DNA from: Sulfurospirillum sp. UBA4058
GTDB taxonomy: Bacteria > Campylobacterota > Campylobacteria > Campylobacterales > Sulfurospirillaceae
Length of the DNA: 64,000 nucleotides
Assembly (NCBI GenBank): GCA_002382085.1
Contig: DFZK01000003.1
Span: forward strand, 1 to 64,000
Direction: 5' to 3'
Below the pieces are notes generated by a model. The model searched no databases, was not told the DNA's origin, and saw nothing but the letters and a program-made list of their open reading frames with translations. The translations under genes were made by a program, and so were the position numbers. Shown in pieces: positions 33,901 to 41,218 of this stretch (position 1 is its first letter; the number at the start of each line of letters is the position of its first letter).

Positions 33901-35604
33901 ATGCACTTACTCAAACGAGATAGTACCTACTACTTTAGACAACGTATTCCCGCTCATTTTGATACGATAAAACAAACGCATATCAAGGTATCACTTCGTA
34001 CCAAAACCCTCAAAATTGCAAAGCTTAGAGCCAATTTGCTATCATTTAGGCTTGATAACTTGTTTATAAAGAGGCGGGTAATGGATTTAAAGGCGATAAG
34101 AGAGATAATTAACACATATATCAAAGAAGCCATTGAGGAATATAGCGAACTTGAAACACTGCGACATAATGCCTTAGCCTTTATAGACCAAGACGGTAAA
34201 GAGTATGGCGGACATACGCCCCAAGCTATTGATAAAGAATTAGCGGTACTGCATGAATTATCATATAGCGATAACGTCGAAATGTTAGAGCAAAAAGCAG
34301 AGTTGATATTACCAAGAACGAATATTACTCAAGAGTTGATAACTACGCTTGATTCACATAAAAAACATATTTTTAATCATGAGCTTATCAAAGGAGAATA
34401 TCAAATACTTCTGCATGATAAAGAGAAAACACAATCCAGACTTAGTGAAGAGGATACAACGTTTGAAGCTATTAACGGTGTTGAAATAAGCCCCAAACTG
34501 CTTAAATCTTTAACAAAAACTTTTGGGCAGAATAATGCCCTTGAGCTTTTAAATGCTTACACGAAAGTTGACGAACCTCTATTTTCAGAATGTATTGAAA
34601 AATACATTGAAAATGAGCACTTAGCACGAGGGTGGAAACATAAAACAATCCTATCAAATCGGGCGAAACTGAACTTAGCTCTTAAAATTATGGGCGATAA
34701 AAGTATCAAAGAGTACACAAGGGCAGATTTTGAAGCATACCGCACCGTATTGCTTAAGCTTCCTACAAATATTAATAAAATTCCACAGTATAAAGATAAA
34801 TCTATTCAAGAACTTGTAGAAATGAATAAGACTACTACGCTAACTAGGCGAACAATCAATGAATACATTACGAGCTTATCGGCAATGATAGAGTGGGCAA
34901 TCATACAAGGCTATCTCATAAATAATATTACAAAAAATCTTAAACTTAAAATTCCTCGAAAAAATCGAGACGATAGGTTACCGTTCAATCCTGAAGAGAT
35001 AAGAATGATTTTTGAAGCCATTAAACCTTTTCAAACAAAAAAGCCCCATTTGTACTATGTACCATTGATTGGTTTTTATAATGGATTTCGTCTGAATGAA
35101 ATTTGTCAACTCCATATAGAAGACATTAAAAAAGTAAAAGACATTTGGTGCTTTGATATTAACGAGGACATTAATGTCAATGGTGAGCTTGTCAAAAGCG
35201 TTAAGAATGAGCCGAGTAAAAGAATCGTTCCTATGCACCCTAAATTAGTTGAGTTAGGGTTCTTAGATTATTACCGCTCTATTGTTACAGATAAGCATAC
35301 AAGAGTTTTTCCATTACTCACAAAGCAACGTGACGGATATGGAAAAGTCATAACTAACTTTTTTACAAAACTTCAAAGCTCAATGATAGTAAATCAAAAT
35401 AAAAAAGTTTTCCATAGTACAAGGCACAATTTTATTCAAAAACTAAAAAATGCCCGCGTTGACGACCATTTAAGAAAAGCTATTACGGGGCGAAGTGACG
35501 ACGACATTGATTATGATTCATACGGGGACGGAATCCTACTAGAAGAGCTGTTAGAAGCTGTTCAAAAAGTTTCATACCCTGAACTAGAACACTCAATGGC
35601 GTAA
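33901..35604 (+). CDS. int: Tyrosine recombinase / integrase of the island
   Basis: About 567 residues. The N-terminus (DSTYYFRQRIPAHF) matches the DUF6538 domain common at the start of such integrases, followed by a core-binding domain and a catalytic domain with Arg (YNGFRLNEICQL), Lys (EPSKRIVP), HxxR (HSTRHNFI), a second basic position reading GRS where many have GHS, and the nucleophile Tyr (YDSYGDG). It should recombine the 20-bp att sites. The ATG at 33901 is chosen over GTG at 33868, since the latter lies in the arm-like repeats; AAAGG precedes the ATG. A terminator hairpin follows at 35618. Confidence 0.92.
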   Translation: MHLLKRDSTYYFRQRIPAHFDTIKQTHIKVSLRTKTLKIAKLRANLLSFRLDNLFIKRRVMDLKAIREIINTYIKEAIEEYSELETLRHNALAFIDQDGKEYGGHTPQAIDKELAVLHELSYSDNVEMLEQKAELILPRTNITQELITTLDSHKKHIFNHELIKGEYQILLHDKEKTQSRLSEEDTTFEAINGVEISPKLLKSLTKTFGQNNALELLNAYTKVDEPLFSECIEKYIENEHLARGWKHKTILSNRAKLNLALKIMGDKSIKEYTRADFEAYRTVLLKLPTNINKIPQYKDKSIQELVEMNKTTTLTRRTINEYITSLSAMIEWAIIQGYLINNITKNLKLKIPRKNRDDRLPFNPEEIRMIFEAIKPFQTKKPHLYYVPLIGFYNGFRLNEICQLHIEDIKKVKDIWCFDINEDINVNGELVKSVKNEPSKRIVPMHPKLVELGFLDYYRSIVTDKHTRVFPLLTKQRDGYGKVITNFFTKLQSSMIVNQNKKVFHSTRHNFIQKLKNARVDDHLRKAITGRSDDDIDYDSYGDGILLEELLEAVQKVSYPELEHSMA

Positions 35605-35613
35605 AAGATACAC

Positions 35614-35647
35614 GCACGAAAGCCCGTTTTATGGGCTTTCAATGTGC
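35614..35647 (+). terminator. Terminator hairpin after the integrase
   Basis: GAAAGCCC (35618-35625) pairs perfectly with GGGCTTTC (35633-35640) around a seven-base loop. GCAC and GTGC extend the stem outwards past an AAT bulge. There is no strong T-run, so it may act as a weak terminator or 3' stabiliser. It begins 10 nt after the integrase stop. Confidence 0.6.
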
Positions 35648-35828
35648 AAGGTGTATCCACCTTATGGAATATACAAGAACGGAACGAACGAAAAGGTAAA
35701 AATCCCCCTATAACTTATACATACAAAAGCTCTTGCTTTGTTTTTCTACGGTGTCACATAACACATAATATAACTTAACATTTTTTCAGCCAATACAATA
35801 AATCAATCAAATTGCAGAGGAGAGATAG

Positions 35829-35937
35829 CACACGCCAAGTGTTAGACTTTCCTTTTATGTTCGTCAATGACTGTATGCCAAACAGTTAAATAGAACATAA
35901 ACGTGTGGCTAAGTGCATAGAAATATGCTTGCTTAGC
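35829..35937 (+). other. Structured non-coding stretch between int and the 190-residue gene
   Basis: Nested perfect complements are seen: CACACG (35829-35834) with CGTGTG (35902-35907), enclosing TTATGTTC (35855-35862) with GAACATAA (35893-35900). Next comes a separate hairpin GCTAAG...GCATA-GAAA-TATGC...CTTAGC (35908-35937) with a GNRA-type loop. The roughly 1 kb gap from 35605 to 36638 has no convincing large gene. This part could be a structured RNA or leader. No family is recognised. Confidence 0.4.
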
Positions 35938-35994
35938 TATGTCGGGAGCTGTCACCTGAAATGGTGGCTTCGACCCAATACACAAATTTGTAAT

Positions 35995-36105
35995 ATGGGC
36001 GACTTGGACGATTATAAAAAAGGCGGTGAAAATCCCCCATTGACTACGGTAGAACGTAAGGCAATGCAGAAAGAGGGAGGCATTAAAGGTAACTTGAAAT
36101 GCTAA
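35995..36105 (+). CDS. Very small ORF, 36 codons, uncertain
   Basis: An open frame reads MGDLDDYKKGGENPPLTTVE and continues to 36 residues, hydrophilic and compositionally protein-like (GGENPP, KEGGIKG). No ribosome site is visible before the ATG. Its stop overlaps the next ORF as ATGCTAA, which hints at coupling. It lies directly after the structured stretch at 35829. It may be real or chance. Confidence 0.3.
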   Translation: MGDLDDYKKGGENPPLTTVERKAMQKEGGIKGNLKC

Positions 36106-36305
36106 ATAGCTCAACTCTTAAAACGGTCATTAAAGGCTGTGATTCTGTAATAGGTGTATGGTCAAAATCTACACGGATACGAAATTTTTTAGCGAAAGAA
36201 AGCATTTATTTAATAATGCCTACACGGGAGCTTGTATATTCTACCCGAAGAGCTAAAAAACGGATAACTCCAAACCTAACCACTTTTGAACTTTTTATAA
36301 TCTAA
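36099..36305 (+). CDS. Small basic ORF of unknown function, uncertain
   Basis: 68 codons with AAAGGT 8 nt before the ATG. The product is basic (RRAKKR at about residues 50-55) with a short C-terminal hydrophobic end. No similarity is recognised. It overlaps the preceding small ORF by 7 nt. The stretch from 36306 to 36638 holds only a 12-bp palindrome (CTCATTAATGAG, 36326-36337) and the inverted repeat at 36486. Confidence 0.35.
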   Translation: MLNSSTLKTVIKGCDSVIGVWSKSTRIRNFLAKESIYLIMPTRELVYSTRRAKKRITPNLTTFELFII

Positions 36306-36485
36306 CAAGGCAAGACCCGAACGGCTCATTAATGAGTGCGAGGGTTGAGAGGTAAGCTTAGTATCGTTTGAGATTTTTTGCGAGTAGAAAACGTGAAAAA
36401 TCGAATGTGTGTGACTGTGGCGGTCATATATAAACACTACGAGAAAGGCTTTGCGAGGCAATTTTTGATTGATTTTTGGGGTGTG

Positions 36486-36536
36486 GCAACCCTTTGTGGA
36501 CCATCATAAACGGTATGATAGTCGACAAAAGGTTGC
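36486..36536. repeat. 22-bp imperfect inverted repeat upstream of the 190-residue gene
   Basis: The 22 bp at 36486-36507 and 36515-36536 are complementary except for three mismatches, around the seven-base loop AAACGGT. The arms begin GCAACC and end GGTTGC. It lies 100 nt before the start of the next gene. Long interrupted inverted repeats in small mobile elements often mark an origin of transfer, a double-strand origin or a recombination site; which applies is unknown. Confidence 0.65.
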
Positions 36537-36638
36537 ACATTTTACAGAAGACATTCTAGCGAATGACAAGAGTTTTATCTTTTGCGGCTGTCTGTTCTTT
36601 TTAAGAACAACCGTAAACAAAAGGGAGAGGTCTGTCTA

Positions 36639-37211
36639 ATGAAAACGTGTTTTAGAATTAATGAGTTTTGTAAAGAGGTGATACGATATGTGGGAAGCGG
36701 ATACAGTAGTATAAAATTTGTTGAAGTGCCACAAAATAAAGAGCATAAGCTCAACGGGATAAAAACAAAAGTAGAAATAACATATGGAACTAATTTAACT
36801 CGTGGAAAAAGACAATGGAATAGGATTAAAAGTAGAGCCAATTTTGCAGCGGTAAGCTATAAAAACATTATTTGTATTTTTAAGACACATGGAAGCGAAA
36901 ATTTGACTAAGAATGACTTCGTGAATGCTTTGGGTTTAGAAATGAAATTTAGCTCATTTTTAACGCTTGTATTGATTAAAGACGAACGTAGTAAATTGAC
37001 ATTCAAATTAGGGCGTGATACCTTTCGTTGGTTTAAAGGAGAGTATCAGCTCTCATTTAAAAATGGAAATGGCAAAAATTTTCATACACTACAAAAAATG
37101 TGGAAAGGGCTACCAGCATTTAAAGGTATAGGTCAACAAAGAAAACTTTTAAACGTGTATTTGAAAGAGTTAAATAAAACGTATAAGAAGAAATGGGATA
37201 TAAAATTTTAA
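36639..37211 (+). CDS. Island protein of unknown function, 190 residues
   Basis: A basic, lysine-rich protein (TYGTNLTRGKRQWNRIKSRA region; C-terminus with LNKTYKKKWDIKF). No HUH, relaxase, helicase or helix-turn-helix motif is recognised. Start at 36639 is supported by AAGGGAGAGG 8 nt upstream; a longer reading from 36582 would start inside the spacer. Its place between a long inverted repeat and iteron-like repeats suggests a DNA-binding replication or mobilisation role, but that is inference from position only. Confidence 0.75.
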   Translation: MKTCFRINEFCKEVIRYVGSGYSSIKFVEVPQNKEHKLNGIKTKVEITYGTNLTRGKRQWNRIKSRANFAAVSYKNIICIFKTHGSENLTKNDFVNALGLEMKFSSFLTLVLIKDERSKLTFKLGRDTFRWFKGEYQLSFKNGNGKNFHTLQKMWKGLPAFKGIGQQRKLLNVYLKELNKTYKKKWDIKF

Positions 37212-37239
37212 GATTTTGACATTATGGCAGGATAAGGAC

Positions 37240-37408
37240 TCACACTTTCGTGTGAATCTATCTGGCAGAGCCTCATATTTATGGCACTTTTGAAGTGTGA
37301 AAGAAGTGTGATTTTTTCGTGCGAGTGTGAATTTAAGTGTGAACACTTTTTGAATAATCCCTATTTGAAGGCTTTTACTAAAAGAAAAAAGTGTGAAAAA
37401 AAGTGTTA
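37240..37408 (+). repeat. Iteron-like AAGTGTGA repeat cluster
   Basis: Three pairs of the 8-mer are spaced 11-12 bp: 37293/37304 (both AAGTGTGA), 37323/37335 (first reads GAGTGTGA) and 37389/37401 (second reads AAGTGTTA). An inverted pair TCACAC (37240-37245) and GTGTGA (37250-37255) precedes them. Pairing at about one helical turn suggests dimer binding on one DNA face. The block ends in an AT-rich stretch before the next gene. It could be replication iterons or an operator for the downstream protein. Confidence 0.7.
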
Positions 37409-37458
37409 TTCGCTATTTTTACAATAATTTTTTAAAACGCTATACAATGATATAAAGT

Positions 37459-37487
37459 ATTACTTAATATATAAAATTTTAAGTAAT
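37459..37487. promoter_or_regulatory. 8-bp inverted repeat in the promoter of the 149-residue gene
   Basis: ATTACTTA (37459-37466) and TAAGTAAT (37480-37487) flank an AT-rich 13-bp spacer. The right arm ends 3 nt before the AGGAGG ribosome site. It may be an operator for autoregulation. Confidence 0.45.
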
Positions 37488-37500
37488 TTAGGAGGACAAA

Positions 37501-37950
37501 ATGATTAGTAAAATCAGAAAAAACTGTATGTTCGATAACGAAACTTTGAATTTTATTGAAGCTTATGCACAGAGTTTAGGAAGTATATCTTTTTCAGGTG
37601 CAGTTGAAAATTTAGTATTAAAAGGTATCTCAAATATTAAAGAACAAGAGGCTATGAATGAAAAATTCTTAGTTGCTCATTCGTCTTTAGAATCTTCAAT
37701 TCTTAAACAATCAGAGCTTATCAAAAGTCAAAATGAACGTCTCATTTCAGTAATGAATAATATTGGGAATGTACTTCATTTGGAAAACGCCATTTTACTT
37801 GTAAAAGAGATTTATGAGGATAAAAATTTAAAAAATAGAACACCACAAGAAGCAATGATTAAAGCTGGAAGTTTTCTAAATTTATACGCAAAATCTAAAA
37901 GAAAAGAAGATAATTCTACTCCTCAAAATAAGGATTATTTGAACGGTTAG
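37501..37950 (+). CDS. Small helical protein with ribbon-helix-helix-like N-terminus
   Basis: 149 residues. The first ~45 (CMFDNETLNFIEAYAQSLG...FSGAVENLVLKGI) have the strand-helix-helix pattern of ribbon-helix-helix DNA-binding proteins. The middle (about 55-100) looks like a coiled coil and the C-terminus is basic. A good AGGAGG precedes the ATG. It could bind the AAGTGTGA pairs directly upstream and control its own expression or element replication. The function is inferred from pattern and position. Confidence 0.65.
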   Translation: MISKIRKNCMFDNETLNFIEAYAQSLGSISFSGAVENLVLKGISNIKEQEAMNEKFLVAHSSLESSILKQSELIKSQNERLISVMNNIGNVLHLENAILLVKEIYEDKNLKNRTPQEAMIKAGSFLNLYAKSKRKEDNSTPQNKDYLNG

Positions 37951-38041
37951 CACTAAATTAAACTATACTTATTTAATAAATTTTTAATTTTATTCATAAA
38001 AAAAAGATTTTTTGTATGAAAAGTTATATAATCTCATTTAA

Positions 38042-38590
38042 GAATATTTAAAGCTTCGCTAAGGGCACAATTTTATCGGCTTTGCTTTCAATAGAAAGCG
38101 AAGCTTTAAGTATTCAAAAGATTGATAAGATTGGGTCATTAGCGAAGAACTTCAATTTATCAATCCCACTTAATTTACCATTGTTCAACTTATCAAGATT
38201 TAGCAAACAATCTTTCGGTGAAAACCCGTGAAAACAACTAGTTTGCGGAGTCCAAACGTGACGGACGGAAATATAAACGTAAGCTAAAAAGAGACCAAGT
38301 TACCCGTTGTGAGTGAGTGTGTAGGACGATTCAACGGGGAGACGCCCGCAGTTAAGCAGTTGTGTGGGATATGATTTTTCATATCACGGTAGGTAAGGGC
38401 TGCCACCTATCGAAGTAATCCACATATTTTTCTATCGTAACTTATAGAAAAAATGCTTTCGAGAGATAATCGAGAGTAGTATTGCCTCCTTAACCGGGGG
38501 CAGTATGCAATCTCAAGATAGCAGGGGTTTCGGCTTTTGCTTGATTGGTTACTTCCTCTGCTATCTGATTGCATACGAGAGACAAAAGGC
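38042..38590 (+). ncRNA. Candidate large structured RNA, about 550 nt, unknown family
   Basis: The 740-nt gap between two island genes has no long ORF but many strong stems. A 19-bp stem (38042-38060 with 38097-38115, one G-U); GATTGATAA with its complement (38120/38157); CCCGTTG with CAACGGG (38303/38332); GATATGA with TCATATC (38368/38379); ATTGCCTCC with GGGGGCAGT (G-U pairs); and GTATGCAATC-AGATAGCAG with perfect complements ending at 38576. It is richer in G and C than the flanking genes. No group I or II intron core, tmRNA, RNase P or retron partner was recognised. A single-strand replication origin is an alternative. Confidence 0.45.
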
Positions 38591-38690
38591 GGTTAAATTT
38601 AACATAACTTTATTATATAAAGAATATTTATAATAACGTCTGTTCAACAAAGTGCATTTAACAGTACCTATTAAGTTATGATAGTGTATT

Positions 38691-39353
38691 ATGAAGCTTA
38701 TAAGAAAAATTACTAAGGATTCAAAGATAATGCCTTGTAATGTAATAATTAGTGATAATGCTATAAAAAGTATTTATAAATATAAAGGGACCGTATCTAA
38801 TGTGACTGTTAATAGTCATTGTGTTAGTGATAATGTAAAAACAGCAAATATTAATATTTTTTCGTCTGCTGAACCGTCTAATCAATTAAATCACCAACCT
38901 ATACAAAGAACCTACTATAATCAAAAAAGTCTTTTTAAAAACCCTGCTTTAAGTGATAAAGTTGTTGTACATGAATATTTTATTCTCAAAGAAGAATATA
39001 GAGGTCAACATATTATGACTAAACTTCATACAAAAGAGTTACAGCAATATAAGCTTTTGAACTTTAAAGAAATCCAACTAAATGCCGCATGGGACGGATT
39101 AATAGTTTGGAAAAAAATGAATTATCAATTTTTAAATACCATAGAAGAATCTAAAGCAATTATTGCTTTACAACGATATTTAAGAGAAGAAAGACAGCTT
39201 TCGGTAAATGATATTAATGATATAATTAAAAATGACCCTTTCAGCATAAATTTACAATACCTTCGAGCTGAACCTAGTATTAGAAGCTTTATGGAATGGG
39301 CATATAGTAATCGTATTGGCTGTTCAAAAATGTATAAGGAGGTTGTATCATGA
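38691..39353 (+). CDS. GNAT-like acetyltransferase of the island cargo
   Basis: 220 residues. The segment about 85-145 (EYFILKEEYRGQHIMTKL ... LNAAWDGLIVWKKMNYQF) has the GNAT pattern: a strand, the R/Q-x-x-G-x acetyl-CoA loop (here RGQHI), a helix, and the later GL..W..MNY segment. The N-terminal ~80 and C-terminal ~70 residues are unassigned. The donor or acceptor cannot be told from sequence. It ends ATGA-coupled to the next gene, so the two likely act together. It lies directly after the candidate structured RNA. Confidence 0.68.
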   Translation: MKLIRKITKDSKIMPCNVIISDNAIKSIYKYKGTVSNVTVNSHCVSDNVKTANINIFSSAEPSNQLNHQPIQRTYYNQKSLFKNPALSDKVVVHEYFILKEEYRGQHIMTKLHTKELQQYKLLNFKEIQLNAAWDGLIVWKKMNYQFLNTIEESKAIIALQRYLREERQLSVNDINDIIKNDPFSINLQYLRAEPSIRSFMEWAYSNRIGCSKMYKEVVS

Positions 39354-40360
39354 GTTTAGAAATAAAAGTTTTTCTTTGCAATCCACAAACTGACGATAAC
39401 CTCTGTTTTCATGCAGCTATAAATAGTGAAACTGACTATGATATTTTTATCGACCTTAATCATGCATATGAACCATTAATGATAGAAGCGTTAAAGGGGA
39501 ATTTACAACAAGAATTAATGGATAAAGAAACATGTACAATCGAAACATATGAGATTAATGAGGAATCTTATATACAAAATATTGAAAAATTTTTGGAATA
39601 TTTAAATCTTTTCTATGGATTGATTACGGTTCAACAAGAATTTGAACTGCAATCATTAATTGGGGTTAGATTAGTAGGGGCTGGCTTTAGAGGAGCACAA
39701 GATAAACCCATGTTAGAAGAATCTCAATTTAAAGCTATGCATAGCATGCACAGTATAAGAAAAAAATTATTTCCTCCTGCAAATAATTCTAATTATCAAG
39801 GTGACGATATTTTTCTAAAAAAAGCTCATGGAAGCCTTATTCTCACACTAGAAGCGACTAAATTATATACAGAGCAAATAAGCTTTATGCGAACAATTTA
39901 CAATGATATTGAACAAAGAAACATTGACCCTTACCAGTTTGATAATCAACTTGACATAGAACGCTACCAATCAATTATAAAACAATTGCATGAGTTAAAC
40001 AAGTTACAAAATCTACAGAATTTTTATCTGATTATTAATGGTGTAGAGTATCCTATAACACAAACTGTATATTTAAAAGAACAAGCTACAACAATTTATA
40101 ATCAAAATATAACATTAATTGGAACATATGATAGCTACAATCGTTCAACAAATTCATTTGAAATTACAACAACTAGTCATGGTAAAAGATATTGTCATTT
40201 AGAAAGTTTATCCATGAGAAATTATGAAAGGTACTCAAGTATTTTAGACCTATTAAGCACAATTAACATATTCGATAAAGCTCCAACTAAACTTGAGATT
40301 ACTGGCAAAATGATAGGACCACAAACAGTAGATATTGATACTGTATCACTTCACCCTTAA
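39350..40360 (+). CDS. Unknown 336-residue protein paired with the GNAT-like gene
   Basis: No recognised domain. The N-terminal third mixes strands and helices (SLEIKVFLCNPQTDD...), a central region around GAGFRGAQDKPML and KKAHGSLILTLEATK is helical, and the C-terminal ~110 residues are strand-rich (NLQNFYLIINGVEYP onwards, up to ITGKMIGPQTVDIDTV). No signal peptide or membrane helix. A ribosome site AAGGAGG lies 11 nt before the ATG, inside the GNAT-like gene. It is the last gene before attR, the usual cargo place. Confidence 0.7.
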   Translation: MSLEIKVFLCNPQTDDNLCFHAAINSETDYDIFIDLNHAYEPLMIEALKGNLQQELMDKETCTIETYEINEESYIQNIEKFLEYLNLFYGLITVQQEFELQSLIGVRLVGAGFRGAQDKPMLEESQFKAMHSMHSIRKKLFPPANNSNYQGDDIFLKKAHGSLILTLEATKLYTEQISFMRTIYNDIEQRNIDPYQFDNQLDIERYQSIIKQLHELNKLQNLQNFYLIINGVEYPITQTVYLKEQATTIYNQNITLIGTYDSYNRSTNSFEITTTSHGKRYCHLESLSMRNYERYSSILDLLSTINIFDKAPTKLEITGKMIGPQTVDIDTVSLHP

Positions 40361-40427
40361 GTAATTGTATATATTTCAGTATCATTATTTTATAATTATG
40401 TTTACTAATTTATTTGTATCACATAAC

Positions 40428-40436
40428 TGGTACACA
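40428..40436 (+). repeat. TGGTACACA near attR
   Basis: A copy of the sequence repeated twice near attL (33868 and 33881). A looser match, TGTATCACA, precedes it at about 40416. Possible right arm-type integrase site. Confidence 0.4.
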
Positions 40437-40506
40437 TTGATAGTTTTTATATCTCTGTTAAACCTTATAAATAGGGATTTTTGGTGAAAAAATTTGGGAA
40501 GACTGT

Positions 40507-40526
40507 TCCCCCTACACTCCACCATT
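40507..40526 (+). repeat. attR: 20-bp direct repeat
   Basis: Identical to 33798-33817 at the tRNA-Ala 3' end. No tRNA body lies next to it, so it marks the distal end of the element. The 42 nt between attR and the next gene have no feature I can support. Confidence 0.92.
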
Positions 40527-40567
40527 CCCTAAGCCATTTTTTTCAATGTACCTTACTTTTATGCTGA

Positions 40568-41218
40568 TTATGTATCTAACAACCACTCTCTTGCGGCTTC
40601 GACGGTTTCGAAATAGTCCATTTTAGGTTTACTAATTAATGCTTTTGTGAGGGAAATAGAGAGTTTTTCAAGTTTGCTTTGCCCGACGATCGCTACTTTT
40701 TGCATCTCGGGGTGTTTTCCGAAACCGCGCAGTAGATCATGCCAAATCACGCCTGCCTCAATCGTTTCTAATGATCTAACGTCCATTAAGAGCAACGTAG
40801 AGGGTTTATCGTAAGAGGAAAGAAGTGTATCCAAGCGCGATTCGAACGTTTCAACCTCTTCATGCGTCAAAATACCCGATAAGCTCATAGAAGTGTATAC
40901 TTCTTGAAAATTAAGCGCATTAGAGACGGTTTCACTTTTTTCATGCGTCTTTCGCGTCGCCGACTCTTTTTTGGTTTTGGACGGTTGATAAAGCAAATGA
41001 TGCCACAATGAAAAACCGACCAATGCCGCACCGGCACCGATATGAATATTTTTCATCGTTTTAGAATTCATCGCAAACGAGGTGGCGACGACCGCTACCA
41101 TCGAGGCGGTCATACCGATTTTGGCAACTTCTTTTTTAGTATCAAGATCCCATTGAACGCGAAAGAGACTTGGCTCTTTTTTTATCGAATTTTCGTTTTG
41201 CATTTTTTCCCGTTTCAT
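40568..41218 (-). CDS. Membrane protein with C-terminal SpoIIAA/STAS-like domain, end of ferrosome-like cluster
   Basis: Up to 216 residues. Two hydrophobic segments lie at about 35-52 and 59-75 (VAKIGMTASMVAVVATSFAM; AGAALVGFSLWHHLL), then a linker, then about 110 residues resembling the SpoIIAA-like family (LLLMDVRSLETIEAGVIW ... DYFETVEAAREWL). A role in scaffolding or positioning on a membrane is possible. The start is uncertain: ATG at 41218 or 41203, neither with a clear ribosome site. Translation may be coupled to the overlapping 41-codon ORF. Confidence 0.65.
   Translation of the reverse strand: MKREKMQNENSIKKEPSLFRVQWDLDTKKEVAKIGMTASMVAVVATSFAMNSKTMKNIHIGAGAALVGFSLWHHLLYQPSKTKKESATRKTHEKSETVSNALNFQEVYTSMSLSGILTHEEVETFESRLDTLLSSYDKPSTLLLMDVRSLETIEAGVIWHDLLRGFGKHPEMQKVAIVGQSKLEKLSISLTKALISKPKMDYFETVEAAREWLLDT

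Larger units (their letters stand above)
33798..40526 (+). mobile_element. Integrated genetic element in tRNA-Ala, about 6.7 kb
   Basis: The 20-bp repeats bound an AT-rich block that differs from the GC-richer core on both sides. It contains a tyrosine integrase next to attL, two small uncertain ORFs, a 190-residue protein, iteron-like repeats, a helix-rich protein with a ribbon-helix-helix-like N-terminus, a candidate structured RNA, a GNAT-like gene and an unknown 336-residue gene. No phage structural genes, transposase, relaxase or known defence gene is seen. It could be a phage satellite, an integrated plasmid-like element or a mobilisable island. The exact TTACATGTAA palindrome of the core is absent. 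Confidence 0.9.

Noticed and set aside
35842..36114. 90-codon ORF on the minus strand
   Set aside because: It lies across the structured stretch and the small plus-strand ORFs, has no ribosome site and looks like a shadow of AT-rich structured DNA.
36326..36337. Perfect palindrome CTCATTAATGAG as an operator
   Set aside because: A single 12-bp AT-rich palindrome with no repeat elsewhere in the element; chance cannot be excluded.
37240..37408. Possible CRISPR-like repeats
   Set aside because: The repeated unit is 8 bp, spacing is irregular (11 to about 54 bp), and no cas gene is present. Iterons or operators fit better.
38042..38590. Retron ncRNA or group II intron
   Set aside because: No reverse transcriptase is encoded in the element, and no domain V-like hairpin or splice-type ends were recognised.
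37501..39353. RHH antitoxin with GNAT toxin (TacT-like toxin-antitoxin)
   Set aside because: The genes are 740 nt apart with a structured spacer, the proteins are too long, and the GNAT-like gene is instead coupled to the 336-residue gene.
33798..40526. Ordinary prophage remnant
   Set aside because: No capsid, tail, terminase, portal or lysis gene is recognisable, and the element is short with precise ends.
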